DNA from: Hydractinia symbiolongicarpus
Lineage: Eukaryota; Cnidaria; Hydrozoa; Anthoathecata; Hydractiniidae
DNA: 64,000 bases
Assembly: GCF_029227915.1 (NCBI RefSeq)
Contig: NC_079875.1
Span: 2,418,001 to 2,482,000 of the forward strand
Direction: 5' to 3'
The position numbers were made by a program, and so were the translations under genes. Below, one piece after another: positions 12,801 through 25,376 of the stretch. Within the stretch, counting starts at the first letter, position 1. Every line of letters begins with the position of its first letter. Below the pieces are notes generated by a model that ran no database searches, was not told where the DNA came from, and worked only from the letters and a program-made list of their open reading frames with translations.

Positions 12801-15800
12801 GAATTATTAATCTAAATTTTTAAATAAAGCGCCACCACAGCGCCCAGTGTAATCGCTGAGTTCCGGCAATCGTGTCAAATTAAGCTGAATGTTATTTCTT
12901 GGAGTCCAATTGTCTCATTTATCACATTTATCAGGTCACAGTCCAAAGTTAGTTCAATTAAGTCCCACATTCAATCGTTTCACTGTTAAAAGCGATGCAA
13001 CCTAGTAATATCAGAAAAATATCGCTAAGAACATGTTGGTACGAATATGTGACCCAACAGTTGTAACTCAAACGAACTGACACCGTTAGAAAGTCAATGA
13101 AATGTACTTTTTGAATCTGTCGCTATTTCTTCAGCGCGCGATAACGGCTAGGATTGGTCCCACAGTAAAAATTGAAGTATTAATCTGAATTTTTAAATGA
13201 AGCGCCACCACAGCGCCCAGTGTAATCGCTGAGTTCCTGCAATCCTGTCAAATTAAGGTGAATGTTATTTCTTGGAGTCCAATTGTCTCATTTATCACAT
13301 TTATCAGGTCACAGTCCAATGTTAGTTCAATTATCTGCCACATTCAATCTTTTCATTGATAAAAGCGATGCAACCTATTGACATGAGAAAAATATCGCTA
13401 AATACATGTTGGTACGAATATGTGACTCAACCGTTGTAACTCAAACGGATTAATACTGTTAGAAGGTCAATGAAATGTAGTTTTTGAAACTGTCTCTATT
13501 TCTTCAGCGCGCGCTAACGGCTAGGATTGGTCCCACAGTGAAGAATGACTTCTTTGTCTAAATTTTTAAATGAAGCGCTACCACAGCGCCCAGTGTAATC
13601 GTCAAATTAAGAAGAATGTTATTTCTTGGAGTCCAATTGTCTCACTTATAACATTTATAAGGTCACAGTCCAAAATCAGTTCAATTAGTCCCACAGTCAA
13701 TCGTTTCACTGTTAAAAGCGATGCAACCTAGTAATACCGCAAAGATATCACGAAATACATGTTGGTACGAATATGTGACTCAACCGTTGTAACTCAAACG
13801 GATTAATACTGTTAGAAGGTCAATGAAATGTAGTTTTTGAAACTGTCTCTATTTCTTCAGCGCGCGCTAACGGCTAGGATTGGTCCCACAGTGAAGAATG
13901 ACTTATTTGTCTAAATTTTTAAATGAAGGGCTACCACAGCGCCTAGTGTAATCGCTGAGTTCCGGCAATCAGGTCAAATTAAGAAGAATGTTATTTCTTG
14001 AAGTCCAATTGTCTCACTTATACCATTGATAAGGTCACAGTCCAAAATCAGTTCAATTAATCCCACAGTCAATCGTTTCATTGTTAAAAGCGATGCAAGC
14101 TAGTAATATCAGAAAAATATCGCTAAGTACATGTTGGTACGAATGTGTGACCCAACTGTTGTAACTCAAACGGACTGACACCGTTAGGAAGTCAATGAAA
14201 TGTACTTTTTGAATCTGTCGCTATTTCTTCAGCGCGCAATAACGGCTAGGATTGGTCCCACAGTAAAGAATGACTTATTAATCTAAATTTTTAAATGAAG
14301 CGCTACCACAGCGCCCAGTGTAATCGCTGAGTTCCGGCAATCATGTCAAATTAAGAAGAATGTTATTTCTTGGAGTCCAATTGCCTCACTTATAACTTTT
14401 ATAAGGTCACAGTCCAAAATCAATTCAATTAATCCCACAGTCAATCGTTTCATTGTTGAAAGCGATGCAAGCTGGTAATATCAGAAAAATATCGCTAAGT
14501 ACATGTTGGTACGAATATGTGACCCAACTGTTGTAACTCAAACGGACTGACACCGTTAGGAAGTCAATGAAATGTACTTTTTGAATCTGTCGCTATTTCT
14601 TCAGCGCGCAATAACGGCTAGGATTGGTCCCACAGTAAAAATTGAATTATTAATCTAAATTTTTAAATAAAGCGCCGCCACAGCGCCCAGTGTAATCGCT
14701 GAGTTCCGGCAATCGTGTCAAATTAAGCTGAATGTTATTTCTTGGAGTCCAGTTGTCTCATTTATCACATTTATCAGGTCACAGTCCAAAGTTAGTTCAA
14801 TTAAGTCCCACATTCAATCGTTTCACTGTTAAAAGCGATGCAACCTAGTAATATCAGAAAAAAATCGCTAAGAACATGTTGGTACGAATATGTGACCCAA
14901 CAGTTGTAACTCAAACGGACTGACACCGTTAGAAAGTCAATGAAATGTACTTTTTGAATCTGTCGCTATTTCTTCAGCGCGCGATAACGGCTAGGATTGG
15001 TCTCACAGTAAAAATTGAATTATTAATCTAAATTTTTAAATAAAGCGCCACCACAGCGCCCAGTGTAATCGCTGAGTTCCGGCAATCGTGTCAAATTAAG
15101 CTGAATGTTATTTCTTGGAGTCCAATTGTCTCATTTATCACATTTATCAGGTCACAGTCCAAAGTTAGTTCAATTAAGTCCCACATTCAATCGTTTCACT
15201 GTTAAAAGCGATGCAACCTAGTAATATCAGAAAAATATCGCTAAGAACATGTTGGTACGAATATGTGACCCAACAGTTGTAACTCAAACGAACTGACACC
15301 GTTAGAAAGTCAATGAAATGTACTTTTTGAATCTGTCGCTATTTCTTCAGCGCGCGATAACGGCTAGGATTGGTCCCACAGTAAAAATTGAAGTATTAAT
15401 CTGAATTTTTAAATGAAGCGCCACCACAGCGCCCAGTGTAATCGCTGAGTTCCTGCAATCCTGTCAAATTAAGGTGAATGTTATTTCTTGGAGTCCAATT
15501 GTCTCATTTATCACATTTATCAGGTCACAGTCCAATGTTAGTTCAATTATCTGCCACATTCAATCTTTTCATTGATAAAAGCGATGCAACCTATTGACAT
15601 GAGAAAAATATCGCTAAATACATGTTGGTACGAATATGTGACTCAACCGTTGTAACTCAAACGGATTAATACTGTTAGAAGGTCAATGAAATGTAGTTTT
15701 TGAAACTGTCTCTATTTCTTCAGCGCGCGCTAACGGCTAGGATTGGTCCCACAGTGAAGAATGACTTCTTTGTCTAAATTTTTAAATGAAGCGCTACCAC

Positions 15801-17961
15801 AGCGCCCAGTGTAATCGTCAAATTAAGAAGAATGTTATTTCTTGGAGTCCAATTGTCTCACTTATAACATTTATAAGGTCACAGTCCAAAATCAGTTCAA
15901 TTAGTCCCACAGTCAATCGTTTCACTGTTAAAAGCGATGCAACCTAGTAATACCGCAAAGATATCACGAAATACATGTTGGTACGAATATGTGACTCAAC
16001 CGTTGTAACTCAAACGGATTAATACTGTTAGAAGGTCAATGAAATGTAGTTTTTGAAACTGTCTCTATTTCTTCAGCGCGCGCTAACGGCTAGGATTGGT
16101 CCCACAGTGAAGAATGACTTATTTGTCTAAATTTTTAAATGAAGGGCTACCACAGCGCCTAGTGTAATCGCTGAGTTCCGGCAATCAGGTCAAATTAAGA
16201 AGAATGTTATTTCTTGAAGTCCAATTGTCTCACTTATACCATTGATAAGGTCACAGTCCAAAATCAGTTCAATTAATCCCACAGTCAATCGTTTCATTGT
16301 TAAAAGCGATGCAAGCTAGTAATATCAGAAAAATATCGCTAAGTACATGTTGGTACGAATGTGTGACCCAACTGTTGTAACTCAAACGGACTGACACCGT
16401 TAGGAAGTCAATGAAATGTACTTTTTGAATCTGTCGCTATTTCTTCAGCGCGCAATAACGGCTAGGATTGGTCCCACAGTAAAGAATGACTTATTAATCT
16501 AAATTTTTAAATGAAGCGCTACCACAGCGCCCAGTGTAATCGCTGAGTTCCGGCAATCATGTCAAATTAAGAAGAATGTTATTTCTTGGAGTCCAATTGC
16601 CTCACTTATAACTTTTATAAGGTCACAGTCCAAAATCAATTCAATTAATCCCACAGTCAATCGTTTCATTGTTGAAAGCGATGCAAGCTGGTAATATCAG
16701 AAAAATATCGCTAAGTACATGTTGGTACGAATATGTGACCCAACTGTTGTAACTCAAACGGACTGACACCGTTAGGAAGTCAATGAAATGTACTTTTTGA
16801 ATCTGTCGCTATTTCTTCAGCGCGCAATAACGGCTAGGATTGGTCCCACAGTAAAAATTGAATTATTAATCTAAATTTTTAAATAAAGCGCCGCCACAGC
16901 GCCCAGTGTAATCGCTGAGTTCCGGCAATCGTGTCAAATTAAGCTGAATGTTATTTCTTGGAGTCCAGTTGTCTCATTTATCACATTTATCAGGTCACAG
17001 TCCAAAGTTAGTTCAATTAAGTCCCACATTCAATCGTTTCACTGTTAAAAGCGATGCAACCTAGTAATATCAGAAAAAAATCGCTAAGAACATGTTGGTA
17101 CGAATATGTGACCCAACAGTTGTAACTCAAACGGACTGACACCGTTAGAAAGTCAATGAAATGTACTTTTTGAATCTGTCGCTATTTCTTCAGCGCGCGA
17201 TAACGGCTAGGATTGGTCCCACAGTAAAAATTGAATTATTAATCTGAATTTTTAAATGAAGCGCCACCACAGCGCCCAGTGTAATCGCTGAGTTCCTGCA
17301 ATCGTGTCAAATTAAGGTGAATGTTATTTCTTGGAGTCCAATTGTCTCATTTATCACATTTATCAGGTCACAGTCCAATGTTAGTTCAATAAAGTCCCAC
17401 ATTCAATCGTTTCACTGATAAAAGCGATGCAACCTATTGACATGAGAAAAATATCGCTAAATACATGTTGGTACGAATATGTGACGCAACCGTTATAACT
17501 GAAGCGGATTTATACCGTTAGAAAGTTAATGAAATGTAGTTTTTGAAACTGTCGCTATTTCTTCACCACGCGATAACCGCTAGGATTGGTCCCACAGTAA
17601 AGAATGACTTGCTTATCTAAATTTTTAATTGAAGCGCTACCACAGCGCCCAGTGTAATCGCTGAGTTCCGGCAATCTTGTCAAATTAAGAAGAATGTTAT
17701 TTCTTGAAGTCCAATTGTCTCACTTATAACATTGATAAGGTCACAGTCCAAAATCAGTTCAATTAATCCCACAAACAATCGTTTCATTGTTAAAAGCGGT
17801 GCAAGCTAGTAATATCAGAAAAATATCGCTAAGTACATGTTGGTACGAATATGTGACCCAACTGTTGTAACTCAAACGGACTGACACCGTTAGGAGGTCA
17901 ATGAAATGTACTTTTTGAATCTGTCGCTATTTCTTCAGCGCGCGATAACGGCGAGGATTGG
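9801..17961 (+). repeat. Higher-order repeat copy 2 (8161 bp, 22 monomers)
   Basis: Begins with the same atttctaaat/agggtaatcg monomer as copy 1 and ends where copy 3 restarts. Most of its monomers match the equivalent unit in copies 1 and 3 with only scattered single-base differences. Diagnostic variants include ctttagagggcg near 10522, gcgcacaggg near 9856 and ggtacgaacatgtg near 10803. It contains a duplicated hexamer that copy 1 lacks. Confidence 0.9.
12785..17216 (+). repeat. Tandem hexamer duplication, 2 x 2216 bp
   Basis: Monomers beginning with tctcacagt at 12785 recur at 15001. The internal landmarks keep the same offset: 19-bp deletion junction at 13601 and 15817, and the ccgcaaagatatc unit at 13730 and 15946. 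The two blocks look nearly identical base for base, so the duplication is young or has been homogenised. Specific to HOR copy 2. Confidence 0.9.
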
Positions 17962-20900
17962 TCCCACAGTAAAAATGACTTATTTATCTAAATTTCTAAA
18001 TGAAGCGCTACCACAGCGCACAGGGTAATCGCTGAGTTCCAGCAATCATGTCAAATTAAGATGAACGTTATTTCTTGGAGTCCAGTTGTCTCATTTACCA
18101 AATCTATCACGTCACAGTCCAAAGTTAGTTCAATTAAGTCCCACAGTGAATCGTTTCATTGTTAAAAGCGATGCAACCTAGTAATATCAGAAAAAACTAT
18201 CGCTAAATACATGTTGGTACGAATATGTGACCCAACCCTTGTAACTCAAACGGACTGAAACCCTTAGAAAGTCATTGAAATGCACTTTTTGAAACTGTCG
18301 CTAATTCTTCAGCGCGCGATAACGGCTAGGATTGGTCCCACAGTAAAAAATGACTAATTAATCTAAATTTTAAAATGAAGCGCTACCACAGCGCCCAGTG
18401 TAATCGCTGAGTTCCGGCAGTCACGTCAAATTAAGAAGAATGTTTTTTCTTGGAGACCGACTGTCTCTTTTATCACATTTATCAGGTCACAGTCCAAAGT
18501 TAGTTCAATTAAGTCCCACAGTGAATCGTTTCATTGTTAAAAGCGATGCAACCTAGAATTATCAGAAAAAACTATCGCTAAATACATGTTGGTACGAATA
18601 TGTGACCCAACCGTTGTCACTCAAACGGAGTGAGACCGTTAGGAAGTCAATGAAATGTAGTTTTTGAAACTGTTGCTATTTCTTTAGAGGGCGATAACGG
18701 CTAGGATTGGTCCCACAGTAAAAAATGACTTGTTTTTCTAAATTTTCAGATGAAGCGCTCCCACAGCCCTCAGTGTAATCGCTGAGTTTCGGCAATCATG
18801 TTAAATTAAGAAGAATGTTATTTCTTGGAGTTCAATTGTCTCATTTATCACATTTATCAGTTCACAGTCCAAAGTTAGTGCAATTAAGTCCCACAGTCAA
18901 TCGTTTCATTGTTAAAATCGATACTACCTAGTAATACCGGAAAGATATCACGAAATACATGTTGGTACGAACATGTGACTCAACCGTTGTAACTCAAACG
19001 GATTAATACTGTTAGAAGGTCAATGAAATGTAGTTTTTGAAACTGTCTCTATTTCTTCAGCGCGCGCTAACGGCTAGGATTGGTCCCACAGTGAAGAATG
19101 ACTTATTTGTCTTAATTTTTAAATGAAGGGCTACCACAGCGCCCAGTGTAATCACTGAGTTCCGGCAATCATGTCAAATTAAGAAGAATGTTATTTCTTG
19201 AAGTCCAATTGTCTCACTTATAACATTGATAAGGTCACAGTCCAAAATTAGTTCAATTAATCCCACAGTCAATCGTTTCATTGTTAAAAGCGATGCAAGC
19301 TAGTAATATCAGAAAAATATCGCTAAGTACATGTTGGTACGAATGTGTGACCCAACTGTTGTAACTCAAACGGACTGACACCGTTAGGAAGTCAATGAAA
19401 TGTACTTTTTGAATCTGTCGCTATTTCTTCAGCGCGCAATAACGGCTAGGATTGGTCCCACAGTAAAGAATGACTTATTAATCTAAATTTTTAAATGAAG
19501 CGCTACCACAGCGCCCAGTGTAATCGCTGAGTTCCGGCAATCATGTCAAATTAAGAAGAATGTTATTTCTTGGAGTCCAATTGCCTCACTTATAACATTT
19601 ATAAGGTCACAGTCCAAAATCAGTTCAATTAATCCCACAGTCAATCGTTTCATTGTTGAAAGCGATGCAAGCTGGTAATATCAGAAAAATATTGTAAGTA
19701 CATGTTGGTACGAATATGTGACCCAACTGTTGTAACTCAAACGGACTGACACCGTTAGGAAGTCAATGAAATGTACTTTTTGAATCTGTCGCTATTTCTT
19801 CAGCGCGCAATAACGGCTAGGATTGGTCCCACAGTAAAAATTGAATTATTAATCTAAATTTTTAAATAAAGCGCCGCCACAGCGCCCAGTGTAATCGCTG
19901 AGTTCCGGCAATCGTGTCAAATTAAGCTGAATGTTATTTCTTGGAGTCCAGTTGTCTCATTTATCACATTTATCAGGTCACAGTCCAAAGTTAGTTCAAT
20001 TAAGTCCCACATTCAATCGTTTCACTGTTAAAAGCGATGCAACCTAGTAATATCAGAAAAATATCGCTAAGAACATGTTGGTACGAATATGTGACCCAAC
20101 AGTTGTAACTCAAACGGACTGACACCGTTAGAAAGTCAATGAAATGTACTTTTTGAATCTGTCGCTATTTCTTCAGCGCGCGATAACGGCTAGGATTTGT
20201 CCCACAGTAAAAATTGAAGTATTAATCTGAATTTTTAAATGAAGCGCCACCACAGCGCCCAGTGTAATCGCTGAGTTCCTGCAATCGTGTCAAATTAAGG
20301 TGAATGTTATTTCTTGGAGTCCAATTGTCTCATTTATCACATTTATCAGGTCACAGTCCAATGTTAGTTCAATAAAGTCCCACATTCAATCGTTTCACTG
20401 ATAAAAGCGATGCAACCTATTGACATGAGAAAAATATCGCTAAATACATGTTGGTACGAATATGTGACGCAACCGTTGTAACTGAAGCGGATTTATACCG
20501 TTAGAAAGTTAATGAAATGTAGTTTTTGAAACTGTCGCTATTTCTTCACCACGCGATAACCGCTAGGATTGGTCCCACAGTAAAGAATGACTTGCTTATC
20601 TAAATTTTTAATTGAAGCGCTACCACAGCGCCCAGTGTAATCGCTGAGTTCCGGCAATCTTGTCAAATTAAGAAGAATGTTATTTCTTGAAGTCCAATTG
20701 TCTCACTTATAACATTGATTAGGTCACAGTCCAAAATCAGTTCAATTAATCCCACAGTCAATCGTTTCATTGTTAAAAGCGGTGCAAGCTAGTAATATCA
20801 GAAAAATATCGCTAAGTACATGTTCGTACGAATATGTGACCCAACTGTTGTAACTCAAACGGACTGACACCGTTAGGAAGTCAATGAAATGTACTTTTTG

Positions 20901-23900
20901 AATCTGTCGCTATTTCTTCAGCGCGCAATAACGGCTAGGATTGGTCTCACAGTAAAAATTGAATTATTAATCTAAATTTTTAAATAAAGCGCCACCACAG
21001 CGCCCAGTGTAATCGCTGAGTTCCGGCCTTCGTGTCAAATTAAGCTGAATGTTATTTCTTGGAGTCCAATTGTCTCATTTATCACATTTATCAGGTCACA
21101 GTCCAAAGTTAGTTCAATTAAGTCCCACATTCAATCGTTTCACTGTTAAAAGCGATGCAACCTAGTAATATCAGAAAAATATCGCTAAGAACATGTTGGT
21201 ACGAATATGTGACCCAACAGTTGTAATTCAAACGAACTGACACCGTTAGAAAGTCAATGAAATGTACTTTTTGAATCTGTCGCTATTTCTTCAGCGCGCG
21301 ATAACGGCTAGGATTGGTCCCACAGTAAAAATTGAAGTATTATTCTGAATTTTTAAATGAAGCGCCACCACAGCGCCCAGTGTAATCGCTGAGTTCCTGC
21401 AATCGTGTCAAATTAAGGTGAATGTTATTTCTTGGAGTCCAATTGTCTCATTTATCACATTTATCAGGTCACAGTCCAATGTTAGTTCAATTAACTGCCA
21501 CATTCAATCTTTTCATTGATAAAAGCGATGCAACCTATTGACATGAGAAAAATATCGCTAAATACATGTTGGTACGAATATGTGACTCAACCGTTGTAAC
21601 TCAAACGGATTAATACTGTTAGAAGGTCAATGAAATGTAGTTTTTGAAACTGTCTCTATTTCTTCAGCGCGCGCTAACGGCTAGGATTGGTCCCACAGTG
21701 AAGAATGACTTCTTTGTCTAAATTTTTAAATGAAGCGCTACCACAGCGCCCAGTGTAATCGTCAAATTAAGAAGAATGTTATTTCTTGGAGTCCAATTGT
21801 CTCACTTATAACATTTATAAGGTCACAGTCCAAAATCAGTTCAATTAGTCCCACAGTCAATCGTTTCACTGTTAAAAGCGATGCAACCTAGTAATACCGC
21901 AAAGATATCACGAAATACATGTTGGTACGAATATGTGACTCAACCGTTGTAACTCAAACGGATTAATACTGTTAGAAGGTCAATGAAATGTAGTTTTTGA
22001 AACTGTCTCTATTTCTACAGCGCGCGCTAACGGCTAGGATTGGTCCCACAGTGAAGAATGACTTATTTGACTAAATTTTTAAATGAAGGGCTACCACAGC
22101 GCCCAGTGTAATCGCTGAGTTCCGGCAATCATGTCAAATTAAGAAGAATGTTATTTCTTGAAGTCCAATTGTCTCACTTATACCATTGATAAGGTCACAG
22201 TCCAAAATCAGTTCAATTAATCCCACAGTCAATCGTTTCATTGTTAAAAGCGATGCAAGCTAGTAATATCAGAAAAATATCGCTAAGTACATGTTGGTAC
22301 AAATGTGTGACCCAACTGTTGTAACTCAAACGGACTGACACCGTTAGGAAGTCAATGAAATGTACTTTTTGAATCTGTCGCTATTTCTTCAGCGCGCAAT
22401 AACGGCTAGGATTGGTCTCACAGTAAAAATTGAATTATTAATCTAAATTTTTAAATAAAGCGCCACCACAGCGCCCAGTGTAATCGCTGAGTTCCGGCAA
22501 TCGTGTCAAATTAAGCTGAATGTTATTTCTTGGAGTCCAATTGTCTCATTTATCACATTTATCAGGTCACAGTCCAAAGTTAGTTCAATTAAGTCCCACA
22601 TTCAATCGTTTCACTGTTAAAAGCGATGCAACCTAGTAATATCAGAAAAATATCGCTAAGAACATGTTGGTACGAATATGTGACTCAACCGTTGTAACTC
22701 AAACGGATTAATACTGTTAGAAGGTCAATGAAATGTAGTTTTTGAAACTGTCTCTATTTCTACAGCGCGCGCTAACTGCTAGGATTGGTACCACAGTGAA
22801 GAATGACTTATTTGACTAAATTTTTAAATGAAGGGCTACCACAGCGCCCAGTGTAATCGCTGAGTTCCGGCAATCATGTCAAATTAAGAAGAATGTTATT
22901 TCTTGAAGTCCAATTGTCTCACTTATACCATTGATAAGGTCACAGTCCAAAATCAGTTCAATTAATCCCACAGTCAATCGTTTCATTGTTAAAAGCGATG
23001 CAAGCTAGTAATATCAGAAAAATATTGCTAAGTACATGTTGGTACAAATGTGTGACCCAACTGTTGTAACTCAAACGGACTGACACCGTTAGGAAGTCAA
23101 TGAAATGTACTTTTTGAATCTGTCGCTATTTCTTCAGCGCGCAATAACGGCTAGGATTGGTCTCACAGTAAAAATTGAATTATTAATCTAAATTTTTAAA
23201 TAAAGCGCCACCACAGCGCCCAGTGTAATCGCTGAGTTCCGGCAATCGTGTCAAATTAAGCTGAATGTTATTTCTTGGAGTCCAATTGTCTCATTTATCA
23301 CATTTATCAGGTCACAGTCCAAAGTTAGTTCAATTAAGTCCCACATTCAATCGTTTCACTGTTAAAAGCGATGCAACCTAGTAATATCAGAAAAATATCG
23401 CTAAGAACATGTTGGTACGAATATGTGACCCAACAGTTAAAACTCAAACGAACTGACACCGTTAGAAAGTCAATGAAATGTACTTTTTGAATCTGTCGCT
23501 ATTTCTTCAGCGCGTGATAACGGCTAGGATTGGTCCCACAGTAAAAATTGAAGTATTATTCTGAATTTTTAAATGAAGCGCCACCACAGCGCCCAGTGTA
23601 ATCGCTGAGTTCCTGCAATCGTGTCAAATTAAGGTGAATGTTATTTCTTGGAGTCCAATTGTCTCATTTATCACATTTATCAGGTCACAGTCCAATGTTA
23701 GTTCAATTAACTGCCACATTCAATCTTTTCATTGATAAAAGCGATGCAACCTATTGACATGAGAAAAATATCGCTAAATACATGTTGGTACGAATATGTG
23801 ACTCAACCGTTGTAACTCAAACGGATTAATACTGTTAGAAGGTCAATGAAATGTAGTTTTTGAAACTGTCTCTATTTCTTCAGCGCGCGCTAACGGCTAG

Positions 23901-25376
23901 GATTGGTCCCACAGTGAAGAATGACTTCTTTGTCTAAATTTTTAAATGAAGCGCTACCACAGCGCCCAGTGTAATCGTCAAATTAAGAAGAATGTTATTT
24001 CTTGGAGTCCAATTGTCTCACTTATAACATTTATAAGGTCACAGTCCAAAATCAGTTCAATTAGTCCCACAGTCAATCGTTTCACTGTTAAAAGCGAAGC
24101 AACCTAGTAATACCGCAAAGATATCACGAAATACATGTTGGTACGAATATGTGACTCAACCGTTGTAACTCAAACGGATTAATACTGTTAGAAGGTCAAT
24201 GAAATGTAGTTTTTGAAACTGTCTCTATTTCTTCAGCGCGCGCTAACGGCTAGGATTGGTCCCACAGTGAAGAATGACTTATTTGACTAAATTTTTAAAT
24301 GAAGGGCTACCACAGCGCCCAGTGTAATCGCTGAGTTCCGGCAATCATGTCAAATTAAGGAGAATGTTATTTCTTGAAGTCCAATTGTCTCACTTATACC
24401 ATTGATAAGGTCACAGTCCAAAATCAGTTCAATTAATCCCACAGTCAATCGTTTCATTGTTAAAAGCGATGCAAGCTAGTAATATCAGAAAAATATTGCT
24501 AAGAACATGTTGGTACGAATGTGTGACCCAACTGTTGTAACTCAAACGGACTGACACCGTTAGGAAGTCAATGAAATGTACTTTTTGAATCTGTCGCTAT
24601 TTCTTCAGCGCGCAATAACGGCTAGGATTGGTCCCACAGTAAAGAATGACTTATTAATCTAAATTTTTAAATGAAGCGCTACCACAGCGCCCAGTGTAAT
24701 CGCTGAGTTCCGGCAATCATGTCAAATTAAGAAGAATGTTATTTCTTGGAGTCCAATTGCCTCACTTATAACTTTTATAAGGTCACAGTCCAAAATCAGT
24801 TCAATTAATCCCACAGTCAATCGTTTCATTGTTGAAAGCGATGCAAGCTGGTAATATGAGAAAAATATCGTTAAGTACATGTTGGTACGAATATGTGACC
24901 CAACTGTTGTAACTCAAACGGACTGACACCGTTAGGAAGTCAATGAAATGTACTTTTTGAATCTGTCGTTATTTCTTCAGCGCGCAATAACGGCTAGGAT
25001 TGGTCCCACAGTAAAAATTGAATTATTAATCTAAATTTTTAAATAAAGCGCCGCCACAGCGCCCAGTGTAATCGCTGAGTTCCGGCAATCGTGTCAAATT
25101 AAGCTGAATGTTATTTCTTTGAGTCCAGTTGTCTCATTTATCACATTTATCAGGTCACAGTCCAAAGTTAGTTCAATTAAGTCCCACATTCAATCGTTTC
25201 ACTGTTAAAAGCGATGCAACCTAGTAATATCAGAAAAATATCGCTAAGAACATGTTGGTACGAATATGTGACCCAACAGTTGTAACTCAAACGGACTGAC
25301 ACCGTTAGAAAGTCAATGAAATGTACTTTTTGAATCTGTCGCTATTTCTTTAGCGCGCAATAACGGCTAGGATTGG
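17962..25376 (+). repeat. Higher-order repeat copy 3 (order breaks down at its end)
   Basis: Repeats the leading monomer trio at 17962 and follows the order of copy 2 through about 21.9 kb, then changes by dimer duplication and reshuffling. The right limit is approximate because the order drifts into a set of three-monomer duplications. Variants are mosaic: the first monomers match copy 2, a stretch near 19.1-19.7 kb matches copy 1, and later monomers match copy 2 again. Confidence 0.75.
22044..23533 (+). repeat. Tandem dimer duplication, 2 x 745 bp
   Basis: A two-monomer block (a gggctacc type followed by a tctcacagt type) at 22044 is repeated from 22789. Shared rare variants support this: ttctacagcgcgc and atttgactaaat occur in both. 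The join replaces part of the normal order in HOR copy 3. The switch between monomer types falls within the shared acatgttgg...gtgac block at 22662-22684. Confidence 0.85.
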
